64,000 bases of DNA from Aldrovandia affinis (Eukaryota > Chordata > Actinopteri > Notacanthiformes > Halosauridae), in contig JAINUG010000304.1 of assembly GCA_029706075.1 (NCBI GenBank), positions 693,001 through 757,000 on the forward strand. The letters run 5' to 3'. The notes under the pieces are model-generated. The model did no database searches, was not told where the DNA came from, and was given only the letters and a program-made list of their open reading frames with translations. Position 1 is the first letter of the stretch. Every line of letters begins with the position of its first letter. Shown here piece after piece: positions 47,681 to 60,127 of this stretch. The position numbers were made by a program, and so were the translations under genes.

Positions 47681-48034
47681 GCCCCGGGTAGTGTAGCGCA
47701 CTCCACCGGGCTCGAAACCCGACTAAGGCTGAGAGCCCTGATCGGGGGCCATGTACATGTAAAATGTAAAATGGCTGTCTGCCCCAGGGGGTGGGGGGAG
47801 GGAAAGTCGGCACGAGCTCGCCAAGGAGCAGTAGGGCATTCCTAAAGAGCAGGTGGATGAAGTTCTGTCTCGGAGGAGGCGGATCGTTGCACCTCAGGAT
47901 AATATCTTGACCCGGAGGATGGGCAGCAGGCTCATGAGGGGAGGGTGAATCGAAATAAATAGAGGTTGAATTGCATATTAATTTGGGAGAAAAATTGGGG
48001 AAAAAATTTACAAAATAAAAATAAAAATAAAAAC
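47681..48034 (+). repeat. SINE family B, full-length copy
   Basis: The head GGGGCCCCGGGTAGTGTAGC has a GGCTCGAAACCCGACTAAGG B-box region. It is followed by CTGTCTGCCCCAGGGGGTGG, CACGAGCTCGCCAAGGAGCA, TCTCGGAGGAGGCGGATCG and the tail ATTTGGGAGAAAAATTGGGG with (AAAAT)n. It joins directly to a V-SINE 3' fragment. Confidence 0.78.
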
Positions 48035-48559
48035 TTGCAACCTTTTGGCTACAGTTAGTACTGCCAAACATCAGACGCTAACATTTATGGTATATAAAAG
48101 CATTGAGCATACCAGAAACAAAGAAAAGTGTTTTATGTGGTAAGGGGATTGGGAGAACACCTTCATAAGAGCTAGGCCTATGAATTTTCTGAAAGATTTA
48201 GGCCTATGAATATGAATATGAATTCATATAAATCACAAGGGCTTTGCAGACCACCACTAAGGTGTTATCAACTCTTTCGGACGTCCCCACCATTTCAAAC
48301 ACACGTGATTCCCCCCCCAGAGGAAACTTTCTATGCAAACGGATCTATGCATAAACACATTACTATTTCAGTGGCTTGTCTTTTAGCCGCATACTGCGTG
48401 TTTGAGTGCAGCCCCGGAGCCTTAAATATCTTATGATGCAATGTATTTCTATTCACGTGCTGGGGCCAAGGTGACCAAGGAGCCACTGTAAAATACACTT
48501 CCATTCTAACTCTGTGCGGCTCTACGGCTTCTTACAGCTTCAGGCATGGCGGCGATGTA

Positions 48560-48710
48560 CCTCAACGCTTAAGGGACTGGGCTTCTAACCAAAACGTTGC
48601 CAGCTTCAAAAACAGATGGGCCTTGGCCATTGTAGTCTCCATCGCAGTACTTAACTCGGATTGCTTCAGTAAATGCCCAGATGTTACAAATTTGTCACGT
48701 ATAATACGTT
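48560..48710 (+). repeat. Degenerate SINE, plus orientation
   Basis: CTTAAGGGACTGGGCTTCTA and AACGTTGCCAGCTTC correspond to the head of the 59.8-kb SINE, and CAGTACTTAACTCGGATTGC plus TTCAGTAAATGCCCAGATGT to its middle block. The stem-loop tail is not recognisable. Confidence 0.6.
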
Positions 48711-49002
48711 AAATTATCCAGACATTCGCCAACATGTAAAATGATGCATATGTACAGTAAAGTGCCCTGAATACGTGCATCTGTTCAGCACATCAAATTA
48801 GCTAATAGTGACCACAGGGTACAGTACCGTCTGCTCTATTAGTTGAGGCACGAGACTGAAGAGTATGCTCAAAGGAGAGGAGGTTGGACATTCTGAAATA
48901 GACCTCTTCCGAGCCTCTAAAATTACCACGCCTTGATGGGTTTTTTAATTCTCCATGGCTCGTCCTTTCCTTCAGAGAGGGCCAATGAAAAAATAAACGG
49001 CA

Positions 49003-49025
49003 GCGTGTGTGTGTGTGTGTGTCTG
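49003..49025. repeat. (GT)n microsatellite
   Basis: A run of about eleven GT units with one TC break. Confidence 0.85.
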
Positions 49026-49978
49026 TGTCTAGGTGCTGCAGTCCTGGCACAAGTTCCTCGTGAGGTAGCTGCTTTGCGAAAACATTTATCTATATAACCG
49101 CAATGTTATCATTACATTTTTGCACAATGTAATCAACCAGGTCATTTCCGTACTGTGGTACTTTCTGAGAAACCAGGGATCAATTCAACCTAACCGCAAC
49201 ACATTTTTGGCCTTAAACTGCACCTAAACGTAATAAAGATTAGATACGTGAAACTGGCCAAATTTTAATCCTGCCCAAAAATACCTTTCCTCGCCATTTC
49301 AATGTTATTTTATTTCTGTTTCGCCCGTCGTTGAGATTGTATTTTGTTGGCAGCAAGGAGATTCAATTAGTTAACAGCAAGGAGTTAAACAATTATACAA
49401 CAAGCACTGAAATGAACTATCTCACAGTTTATGCTAGCTTGTGGTGATGTGAATGGTAATCAAAAGCCTCCGTCTGTGTAAGGTGTGTTTACTGTAGTTA
49501 ATTAACCCCCTGAGGTCGGCTGGATCGGCGCCGATCCAAGCAGCAATACAAGTATATTACTATTTCTAACTTCGCGATATTTTATCATACACACGCGACA
49601 AAAACATTGACAGAAACCTTAGAATCGCGACTTCGATTTGAGCACAATCAAATGGGATTTTTAAATTAGGTTAATTAGACCAAAAGTAAACCTTGCCTTT
49701 TACTCTTTTTTACCTGGTAGTAACGTCCCCCTTCTATTGACATGGTAACTAGGTGCGAGTTTCGGGGAGGTGTGGGGCCATGTGTGAAAACGCCGGCGTA
49801 AACACATAAACTGTCCCGACAATTTGAAGCAAGATTTTATACAGACATACAATTTTATTCAAGATGGAAAGATTTTCTGCGCTGCAGTGTTTGAGAGTAT
49901 TGATGAAAAGCGACGAAGACAATAACTGACGAACAGTAAGTAACTATATTTGATTTGCCATGTTATCAAATACTCGTA

Positions 49979-50190
49979 CAGTGGGGAAAATAAGTATTTC
50001 ACCCCCTGCTGATTTTGTGAGTTTGCCCCCTTACAAAGAAAGGAACGGAACGGTCGGTCTATACATTTCATGGTAGGTTCATCTTAACAGTGAGAGACAG
50101 AATATTTAAAAAAATCCCAGAAAATCACATTATATGAATTTTAAACATTTATTTGTGTTTTATTGAGGAAAATAAGTATTTCACCCCCTA
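49979..50190 (+). repeat. Left long inverted repeat of Tc1-like element
   Basis: It starts CAGTGGGGAAAATAAG and ends with the inner copy of the same word (GGAAAATAAGTATTTCACCC). It pairs with 51208-51405, differing by a few small indels. Confidence 0.85.
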
Positions 50191-50354
50191 GCAAAACAGC
50201 AAGAATTCTGGCTCCCACAGACCGGTTATGTGACCAGGAGGCACACAGATTAGTCCTCTTACTTAATTAGTACTCCTAATTAAGTACTCGTTACCTGTAT
50301 AAAAGACAACTGTCCACAGAATCAATCAATGAATCAGATTCCAACCTCTCCACA

Positions 50355-51194
<840 letters not shown>

Positions 51195-51207
51195 GTCATG
51201 TTTTGCT

Positions 51208-51405
51208 AGGGGTGAAATACTTATTTTCCTCAATAAAACACAAATAAATGTTTAAAATTCATATAATGTAATTTTCTGGGATTTTTTATATATTCTGTCT
51301 CTCACTGTTAAGATGAACCTACCATGAAAATTATAGACCGTTCCTTTCTTTGTAAGGGGGCAAACTCACAAAATCAGCAGGGGTGAAATACTTATTTTCC
51401 CACTG
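51208..51405 (-). repeat. Right long inverted repeat of Tc1-like element
   Basis: It is the complement of 49979-50190 and includes both outer and inner terminal words. Confidence 0.85.
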
Positions 51406-53479
51406 TATATATATTCAATATATGAATTCGCGTCTTGTGACTACATATTCCACGTGTTGCAACGTAACAAATTGCAATATGCACACAAGATCTATGGAAG
51501 AATACTTTTCTAAAGAAGAACAGCCTAAAATGTTATTTATTTCGCTTTTGTTTTCAAATACTCGTGAAAATATATGAATTTCGCGTCTTGTGACGCCAAA
51601 CATATTCCGCGTGTTAGTAACTTAATCTAAACCCCTAACGTTAGTAGATTAGTTGGTTAGTACTATACACATCTACCTAATATATACAAAGTGCAATCTA
51701 GAAAGTAAGAAGGAAGAAAACGAGATAATAAGCGAAGGCGAAAAAACCCCGAAAAGTATAAACTCCCGAAGTGCATGACACGACAAGGAGTGGATCTCGA
51801 AATAAACGGAACAAGGACAGACAGGGAGCAGAACGTGACAGAACAGGGAAAATGCAATACTGGATAAAGAATAATGAATAAGGACTGAATGAAAAATAAA
51901 CAAAGACCAAAAAAACAACAGAACAGGAACTCAGAATATAACACTGATGGCCCAGTGAGATGGCCCATCTGACAGATCTTAGAGGTGTGGACAATGAATA
52001 ATGAATATTCAGGTATTTAGCATTTAGCCCTCCCACAGCCTGAAATAAATGTGACCAGTTCTGATAAAAACAGGTTTTTAGCTATTTAGATCTCAGATGT
52101 GCTAAACTGTTTTCACACCCTTACATAACCAAGACCTTGATGAACAAACGCACATTGGCAAACAATTCGTCACTATAGTTTAGTGTGTGCTTTCACAACT
52201 TTTGTGACAGCAGAAAAATTTACTATTTTTAACTTGTGTGTTTGTAGATCTATTTACAAGCTGCATATGATACTGACCAAACTATTGATGGCATACAAAT
52301 GTAGCTGTGATTGTCCTTCAAATAAAAATATCAAACACTTTGGAGTAAGTGTGTGTTAAATTGATGAAATTGAGATAAATATCAGACCATGCCAAAATCA
52401 AAAAACATCTAAAAGCTTAGCACGGACCTCAGAGGGTTAACCTCTCCAGATCAAATTCCAGATCAATCTCCAGAAGTAACAGCAGAATTAGACACAGAGC
52501 ACTAATTCTACCCAAACACGGCACAAATATTGGAGAGTAACCTTCTTTTTTGACAATGAGGTCAGCTCAGTCAACAGAATGTAAATGCAATCAAATACAA
52601 TGCAAATTGCATGATAATGAAATTGCATGATAACAGCTCTTGCTTTTGCTTTTTGTTTTTGCTCTTTTTTTTTTAACAGCACAGAATGTTTATGGAAACT
52701 GCATATGCTGTTCTGAGGCAGTAGAAGTATGAGTGATTGTGAGAATTGATCTGATCTTACACACAATATTCAGTGCTTAATAACCCCCAAAAAGTCCCAT
52801 ATCATAGTATTTGGTATAAAACTAATGCCAATTCACACCTATTAAGGCATGGAGAAAAATAGGTGACTTTAACGGCTGATCAATGTACAGCAGGAGTCCC
52901 CCTACCCCCCTCAGAAAAATATGAGAAACCTTGATTTGTAGAAGAATAGGGGTAAGCTATTTGGAGTGAGAACACAACACAATACAAGACAGGCCTTTTG
53001 TGTCCATTAGTAACACAATAAGCGATAAACCAAAAATGCATTTTTGGCAGGATGATATTTCTCGGCACGCGCTTCCTGAAGGCAGACTTACGCACAATCG
53101 TTTAAAAACCTGCAAAGGGGCCAATAGGAGACGTGGGCGTGTGCGCGAGTATTATGCCTCACCAGAAGCAAGATGCACCTTGCCTCAGGGGAGGGACAGT
53201 TCCCTCGTTCCTGTCTTTTAATAGAGCGTTCACAAAGCCGGCAATACAATCAGCCCGGCCTGTTCGGGCATTCTTTGAATGCATACACGAACGCTGAGAA
53301 ACTAACTCCGCTTGAGCATCTGATTGCATTAAGAGACAGTCCTGATTGTGCGTCCTGCTTATTTACGCACACCTCTCACACCTCCAGCTCAGAGAGAGCT
53401 TTGGAAAGGGAACATTATCATTTGACTTAGGAATTGGACAATATGATAAAGCTATCTCACTGGCAACATGAGCCCCCCA

Positions 53480-54072
53480 CAACTGGCTGATCTGAGTATT
53501 GATGTTAGGCAGTGCTGCCTATTCCTGGACCAGTACTACATATCTTACACCTGTTGGGGCTATCTGTATATTTCCTATGCTTGTGTTCCCCTGCTCTCAC
53601 ATAATGCTACTGGCTATAGCACTGCTTTTTTCTGACTGCATGTTCTCTTCTGTGCCTCGGCCTCTGATTCGGGGGCACTCATCCCCGAGCCCTAGATCCT
53701 GTGAGAAGTGTGAGCTGCCCCCATCAACCCTCACCCCCACGCCTACCCCAGTCCCTGGATCTGGAGCCCCTTCACGTGGTTTAGCCCCCCCCCCCACTGA
53801 ATAGCTAACTCGGAGGCGCAAAGTCAGCCAGCCCTGAGTCACCTTGGACTGACCATGATACAGTCTTTTTTGGACACACCCTGTGCCGGCCAGAAGAGGA
53901 TGGGCTCCCCACTCTTTTAGTCTGGCTTAGTCAAGGTAGTTTTTCCTTGCCACTGTTGCCTTAGGCTTGCTTTTGGGGGTCTAGGCCTGGGTTCCCTTCT
54001 GTTAAGCGTTTTGTGACAATGCATTTGTGAAAAGCGCTATACAAATAAATTTGATTTGATTTGATTTGATTT
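53480..54072 (+). mobile_element. LINE 3' end with (TTTGA)n tail
   Basis: The 3' UTR motifs GGAT..GGCTCCCCACTCTTTT, GTTTTTCCTTGCCACTGTTG and CCTTAGGCTTGCTTTTGGGG end in AAAAGCGCTATACAAATAAA followed by TTTGATTTGATTTGATTTG. This tail is widespread in teleost genomes as a non-LTR retrotransposon end; I cannot name the clade with confidence. The left limit is uncertain, and a frame at 53499-53804 has no recognisable reverse transcriptase motif. Confidence 0.6.
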
Positions 54073-54094
54073 ACATATACAGGTATAAAATAGA

Positions 54095-54672
54095 CAGGTA
54101 AATATATAACTGCCAAAATAAAGGAAACACTTGAGTAAATGAGGGATGCATATGAAAGTGGGTGCGGTACCTGAGTTAATTAAGCAATTGACATACCACC
54201 ATCATGCTTAGGGTCATTAATAAAAATGCTGGGTCGGTCCAGTTGGCCATTATTTTGTCTAGCATGGCTGGAAGAAGAGATCGCAGTGACTTTGAAAGAG
54301 GGGTGATTGTTGGGGCACGTTTGGCAGGAGCTTCAGTGACGAATACTGCTCAACTTGCTGATGTTTCACAAGGAACAATGGCTAAGGTGATGTTGGCATG
54401 GAAGTCTGAGGGAAAGACATCATCAACTAGGGGCAACTGTGGTCAAAAGCGCATACTCCTCAACCGTAATGTCCGTGCATTGGTTTGAGATGCAGGGCAA
54501 AACAGATGAGCAACTCTGAATGACTGTTGACTGCAAATATCAATCTAGGGTGTGAGCAGGCAGTTTCATCAAGAATAGTCCGTTGAGACCTTCACAGAGA
54601 GGGATACTATGGTCAGGTTGCAGCCCTATTAAGACACTTTATGTTGCTTTCCTCTATTTTGGAAGTTACCTG
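54095..54672 (+). mobile_element. Internally deleted Tc1-like element
   Basis: TA follows the right end (54673-54674). The left arm (CAGGTAAA..AACTGCCAAAATAAAGGAA) and the complement of the right arm (CAGGTAACTTCCAAAATAGA..GGAAAG) pair, with a six-base insertion in the left arm. The interior holds only the N-terminal part of a transposase. It inserted beside, or targeted, the LINE tail that ends at 54072. Confidence 0.7.
54264..54488 (+). pseudogene. Tc1-like transposase N-terminal remnant
   Basis: MAGRRDRSDFERGVIVGARL and following ADVSQGTMAKVMLAWKSEGK are the first helix-turn-helix of a Tc1-type DNA-binding domain. After 75 residues a stop occurs, and the catalytic domain is deleted before the right arm at 54672. 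Confidence 0.7.
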
Positions 54673-55156
54673 TACATTGTATAGCTTTAGCATCGTTAGA
54701 ATGATCTCTAAAATGTACCCCCGTGAATAACAGATCCTCCAGTATGTGAATTAAGTCTCCAAAAATGTCAAGAGCAGTGCTTTGTGGGAAAGAATAACAA
54801 TCAATTTTCCCAGTGCCACGTTAATTAACAAGTGGCAGTCGGTTGATTGGCTTTCAGTGTCCACCCAATCAGAGCACATCAAGCACAAATGCCCACCATT
54901 ACCTTAGAAAAACAGGCCATTAGAACCCATTTATCCAATGTGACCGTTGCACATTCACTCAAGGTCATCACCTGGAGGTGGGGACATTACGCCCCATTTG
55001 CAATTGGATAATAGACATCGCAAATGAGAGGAAACTGCAGTGGCATTACTCTAGCAAGGCGTTACTGCAGAATGATGCATTTCACAAATGAGGCAATTAC
55101 TGACGATCAATCATCAACTGCAACCGATGCCAGAAAAGTACGACATATGGGGGTCT

Positions 55157-55213
55157 AAAAAATAAAAAATAAAAAATTAAAAATTAAAAATTAAAAATTA
55201 AAAATTAAAAAAT
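55157..55213 (+). repeat. (TTAAAAA)n tandem repeat
   Basis: About six units of TTAAAAA preceded by AATAAAA variants; a simple 7-bp repeat. Confidence 0.85.
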
Positions 55214-55416
55214 AGTGTGAGTTAAGTGAACAAGCTAAGCAACCGCCCCGACCAGATCTATGCTGAAATGGAGGGGCGTTGCCGAGGGAACAGCCTGTGT
55301 TCTGTGACCTTCTCGTCTCCTGGAATAGGGACCAGCCCTACAGCGCGATGCGGAAGGTGAAGGCTTTAACACACATGGGGCACCGGCCGTAGCGCGGCGG
55401 CCAGCGGGTCACTCAC

Positions 55417-55519
55417 CTGTGGTGACCCGTGTAGCGAGGCCCTCTGATGTGGCCCACGCCCCGACAACCCGGGGTTGGGCACACTCCCTGATTGGCTGAT
55501 GGCTTCACGTCCGAGGGTT
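55417..55519 (-). CDS. l3mbtl4: L3MBTL4 exon: C2HC zinc finger, first half
   Basis: This 103-bp exon (phase 1 to phase 2) lies between acceptor TTTTCTTGCAG and donor GTGAGT. After a short linker (PSDVKPSANQGV) it encodes CPTPGCRGVGHIRGPRYTGH and one more His. This is the CPTPGC..GH...H module of L(3)mbt-type and MYT1-type C2HC fingers. The fourth metal ligand, Cys of GCPYS, is in the next exon at 44050-44223, so the finger is split by an 11.2-kb intron. The sequence closely resembles L3MBTL4 and differs from L3MBTL1 at the GCRGVGHIRG positions. The local sequence is GC- and CpG-rich compared with the surrounding intron. Confidence 0.93.
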
Positions 55520-55699
55520 CTGCAAGAAAAGAGGGTTGCTCTGTGAGGAAATTAAACTCAGGGAAAGTGCTTGGCCGGACATTCCAAGCCTTGTATGGGC
55601 CACTGACTTGGCCGATTCTCGGGACGTCCAACCAGACACTGTCCCTGAGGTTAATTCACTCTTCACTCAAGAATAGCTTATCTTCAATTAATTGCAAGG

Positions 55700-57530
55700 T
55701 TGGATCCATGTCAAATGACAATAGTAAGGTAAACTACTGGTTTAACTTGTCAGTTAACAATGCTAGGTGCCATGTAGATGCCAGGCGATTGAGCAAACCC
55801 ACAACATAAAGCTCCCAGCATGCTCAGCATGAAGCTGAGCATAAGCAGCTAAATAAAGTGCACGGAACGTATATGCTCAATGCTCAACACATTGACTAAT
55901 GTGACTTTCACATTACGTGCACTACTCTACGTTCTTCAGCCCATTCCCTCATATGGACTATCAGTGCACCGACCTCAAGTCATGACGTTCTCTCAACGCC
56001 CATCGTTTAGGATCTAACAGCCACGAATAAAAGCTAAAAGCCCCAGCGACGGCAGACGAAACATATTCTCTTCATTAATCAAATCAGTACATGCAGAGCA
56101 GCATGCCAGTGTCAGGATAAATACTGCTTTTTAATGTTGCCATGTTCAGTACTTCTAGCATGGTGATTAATTGAGTCAGTATTCACTTAGGGCTGAATAC
56201 CCCTCCTGGAATTGCTTGAGCGCATCATAAGCAGTAATTACTCGCCAAGCATGCAGCTTTCATGTTGATAAAAAAAAGTAGAAGGCTTTACGCCAGAGCG
56301 CTGTTCGTTAATTAAAGCCTATTTTTTTGTGCGTGTGCACGTGTATGTAAAACCCTATAGGCCCACTTAAACATTTTCAGCTTATTGATGTAATACTAAA
56401 ATATTAAAGTATATGTAACATACTGCCTGATTTCATGCGGTTAGGCTCTTATATCCATTGGATTCTGTATCGAAATTGCTATAAACTATGTGTATGCCAT
56501 GGGGAAAGCCTGCAGCAGATGGCTTTTTAGCAACATTTTTACAAGGATGTTCAAAACCCCAATAACTATGGTTTATGGTCCAGCATAGAACCAAACTGTA
56601 AAATCAATAACCCACTTTGTTGCTTGAAACGCATAAATATATAAAATTCTCCATAACTTTACAGTGCTTGACCTGAAAAATAAAACTATCCATTCACCCA
56701 TGTGAAAGCTTTTCACCTTTTTGCAGCGGTAAGCTTCAGAATAAAACACCTGCTTGAAAATGCAGCAATAAATTGGTCCCTTTTAAGTTTGAGTTTCTCT
56801 CCCGGCTTCTCTTCTGCAGAAGCCAAGGTCACCCCGGCATGTTTTGTGAAAAAAATTACTTTTGCAAGCCCATATTTTCAAAGGCTGAAAGGGTATTAGA
56901 AGCAGAGCAGCCCCTGTCTGAATAGGTAAAATGCTTTTCTTGTTTTCTATTATGCTCTGTGTGCCACATCTCTCAAATGTCACAAGCAGACCCCCCCCCA
57001 CTTACAATTGAAAATTGTATTTGTCAGCCAGAGTTTTTACACAAAAGTCTGCAACAGACATGAATCAGTAAGTAGGACAAAAAGGAACACTTTGTTTGTT
57101 TACACACTTCCTATGTCAGGCTTCGTAATTACACCAATCTTGGATTTAAAAAAAAACCTTAAAACTTGCTTGTGTGGATTGCTTTGATATGTGCACAATT
57201 ACGTGTAAATATGTAAATAAATAGCCAAATAAGACACTCGCGACTATAAGGCAAGCTCTGCATTCTGACAAGCTGCCCCGAGACCCAGCGGAGAGGGGTG
57301 TGTTCAACAAGGCAAACACTTGCAAAGCAGACCTTAACAAGCAGACCTTAGCTTTAGAGAGCTGAGACTTAACTGAGAGCTATAAACCCTGTTTTTCTTT
57401 TTTAAGGCTAATTATCATTGAATCATGAATCCCTCTAGCCACTGTTCACTTAGAGGTGATAAAGTTTGTTTGCCGCAAAACAGTACAAGCTGGCTAACAC
57501 ATTCATTTGGGATTAGGCTTTTTCAGACGC
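55700..57530. other. Intron, no gene recognised
   Basis: AT-rich unique-looking intron, without identifiable repeat or motif-bearing frame. A G/C-poor patch at 56340-56700 is rich in ATAAA words. Confidence 0.4.
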
Positions 57531-57568
57531 TTAAATGTTTGCTGTAAAGGACTTCACTCAAGAGGCCG

Positions 57569-57810
57569 CCCTCATTACGGCAGAAGGCGCGTGCGTGTGT
57601 AAAAGAAGAGTGTTTGTTGTCTCCCTTCCAGGGGTTTCTCTCATTACGGCAGTGGTCGTGTATGGGTGTGTGTGTGTGTGTGCGTGTGTGTGTGTGTGCG
57701 TATGGGAGAAAGTGGGAGTGTTTTTCATCTTCCTTCGAGATGTTGCTCTCGTTACGGCAGTGGTCGCGTGTGTGTGAGCGTGCGTGTGTGTGTGGGAGAA
57801 AGAGGGGGAG
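57569..57810 (+). repeat. Diverged three-unit minisatellite with GT runs
   Basis: CTCATTACGG (57571), CTCATTACGG (57640) and CTCGTTACGG (57748) each start a unit continuing CAG.GG and GTG-rich runs, and the later two continue with GGGAGAAAG..GGGAGTGT. Spacing is 69 and 108 bp, with most of the variation in the GT run length. Frames through it (LITA/CVCV repeats) are by-products. Confidence 0.75.
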
Positions 57811-58094
57811 TGTCTGTAATAGCTTCTCTTCTTCGTCATCTGTGGTGTTGAGACACTGATGACACTGTGGTGAGCTATGTGATTCTTAGTTCTGTCTGTG
57901 TACTCTGTATTTGTATTACCCTCCGCAGCGTGGTGACTATTTGTTGACTATTTTCTTTATAGAAAATCCAATTATTTTGTCCCCCCCCCAAGCACAAAAC
58001 TCCATGGATGGGCAAACTGAATTAAATATGCAGAATATAGATCAGTGAGGCTGGTGTTACCTGCAGAAAAAGGAACAATTTGCCCCTGAACCAC

Positions 58095-58300
58095 ATGTAA
58101 TAATAAATTAATAATGACGCACTGCATTTATATAACGCTTTTCATGATCTCAAAGGGCTTTTCAGTGAAGGGGGGAAACCACCACCAACCATGCTCATGA
58201 CGCGTCAGCTCAAGGGGAGAGGGAGCCAATTAAACTGCGAGATGATTAGGTGGAAAGGTTGAGAGCCAAGTTGGGAATTTTTCGTTTTTGATACGTCACC
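58095..58300 (+). repeat. Decayed dispersed fish repeat
   Basis: GCATTTATATAACGCTTTTC, then CTCAAAGGGCTTTTCAGTGA and GGGGGAAACCACCACC, recall a common teleost repeat that begins with TTTATATAGCGCTTTTC and CAAAGCGCTTTACAGTG. The family name is not known to me. Confidence 0.45.
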
Positions 58301-59754
58301 TTCAATGTGATCGGAAGTCACAGGTCGTTACGTGCACAAGTGTGATACTGCCTTTTGTTTGTTGAAACTCGTCGCTACAAAGTGACACCAGAGAAAACTA
58401 AGTATGTTATATGTGAGGTAGAACATTAAATGAATTTTATGTTTTATTGTACACTATATGAAGACCTACACCAAGACTGTTTATTGAAATGTCAAACAAA
58501 CAGCCAAGTTGATTTTGGCAAGAGGACCAAGAGAAGCTTCAGAGGGCTTTACAGGGAGCCATTTTTGATCTGGCTGTATTTGTTCAGGGAGCCTGGGACA
58601 GAAGGGGAAAAAAACCAGCACGTGCAGTTTGTCCCGTCTTTGAACCGTGGTTTTACCTAGCGGTCAACTTTTTTACATGACTATCAGTATGCAGTTGATG
58701 AATGCAAAACATATACCGTATTGATCCGCAATATGGATGACTATGCCTTATTAGCCCACATGGGCTAGGCGTCGTGCAACCTAAAACACGTTTAAAAAAA
58801 AATAATTCACTAGCCCTCTCTTCTGTAATTATTTGTTAGTGCAGGCGGTTATCCCAGAATGGGAAACAGGGATCCGTGTTACTGTGCTTTACGCTGATGA
58901 CCCTCTCCCCTTGTGTGTGCGATTGTCATTGATCATCTCCCGTCGGAAGCAATACGCTGGGGCCACTGAGCGTATTACTGTGTCTCCTGCTGGAGGGGGG
59001 GGACGGGTGTGAATGTCGCGGTGAGACTGATGAGTAAATGAGAGGGAGGCAGGAAAATCGATAGAGGAGCTCAAATGAAAAGAGCGGTGCTTGAGAGCAG
59101 AGGCACGTTTCCCACCGACTCCTCTTAGCCATAGATCAGCTGCACCTGACACCTGACCCGCGGGCTATATCAGGGCGTGTCCACGTCACACCGACCTGGA
59201 GGACAGGAGTATTTTGACCAACCCCACACACAGAGGCAGAATAGGCCACAGATAGTCAAGCAGGGCCAGAGCTGCTCTACCTGTGTAAGATAGTATAGTC
59301 AAAAAGCCTTTGGCCATGGCTTAATCGGGCACAGTCCTGTTCACATATCCCCACACTGGAAAATGAATATGCGCTCTCCTGCATCAAATGTATGTGCACA
59401 GAGCCTGCCGAGCCCGTATATAGTCATCGTTGTTTCTGTCCACGCTCTTCTGCTGCGGTGTTGACCACACGGTTGTGGACGGTTGCGCTCTTCTTCTGTG
59501 AAGCACAACCGTCGGGTTTCGCCATCCACCATAAGCTGACGATAAAAGTAAACAACCGCACAAATCCAGCGGCCGACGTCACTTGGCTACTCAGAAACTC
59601 TATATAGGCCAGAAGAAGAGTTCAAGTATAACGATGTTCAGGAGGGAGGGAGGTGAGTGACACATCAGCGAGCGATAAGAAATCACCAGTTGACCTTCAA
59701 ACAGGCACATTGGGGTGCACTACAGCGCCACAAGTACAGCCAAGACTTGGGAAG

Positions 59755-59967
59755 GGTAGCCCGACTCTTTTTAGGGAACTGGGCTTGCAACGTTAAGGTT
59801 GCAGGTTCAATCCCCAGGTGGGACACTGCCGTTGTACCCTTGAGCAAGGTACTTAACCTGAATTGCTTCAGTTAATATCCAGCTGTATAAATGGATTGTA
59901 AGGAAATGTAAACTGTAAGTCGCTCTGGATAAGAGCGTCTGCTAAATGCCTGTAATGTAATGTTTTT
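59755..59967 (+). repeat. SINE with UnaL2-type stem-loop, well preserved
   Basis: The head has AGGGAACTGGGCTTGCAACG and a B-box GGTTGCAGGTTCAATCCCCA. The middle has CCTTGAGCAAGGTACTTAAC and CAGTTAATATCCAGCTGTAT. The 3' part AAGTCGCTCTGGATAAGAGC folds into a GCTCT/AGAGC hairpin with GGATA loop, as in the UnaL2 LINE tail, followed by GTCTGCTAAATGCC and TGTAATGTAATG. The shared tail is presumably what the partner LINE reverse transcriptase recognises. Confidence 0.85.
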
Positions 59968-60012
59968 ATCCGCTATTTTGGCGCCGGGGTAAGATTCGGG
60001 CTCGGGACTTAC

Positions 60013-60127
60013 GTAAGGGCGTCTCCAGCGGGTGACCCGTACGGGCGCACCAGCCCGAGGGGTGGAGATCCGAATGGTCCGAGTCCACCCAGAAGTCGAA
60101 CTTGTGATGCCAGCCGTCGAAGTGGAC
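60013..60127 (-). CDS. l3mbtl4: L3MBTL4 exon: MBT repeat 3 core, second half
   Basis: This 115-bp exon (phase 0 to phase 1) runs from acceptor CCTCACAG to donor GTAAGT. It encodes VHFDGWHHKFDFWVDSD, then HSDLHPSGWCARTGHPLETPL. HFDGW, FDFW and HP-GWC-TGHPL complete the third MBT repeat. The aromatic residues of HFDGW..KFDFW occupy the positions of the methyl-lysine cage in this family, so the pocket looks intact, although human paralogs often have Tyr where this copy has Phe. The next exon supplies the last two bases of a glutamine codon. A UnaL2-tailed SINE ends about 50 bp beyond the donor, in the intron. Confidence 0.93.
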
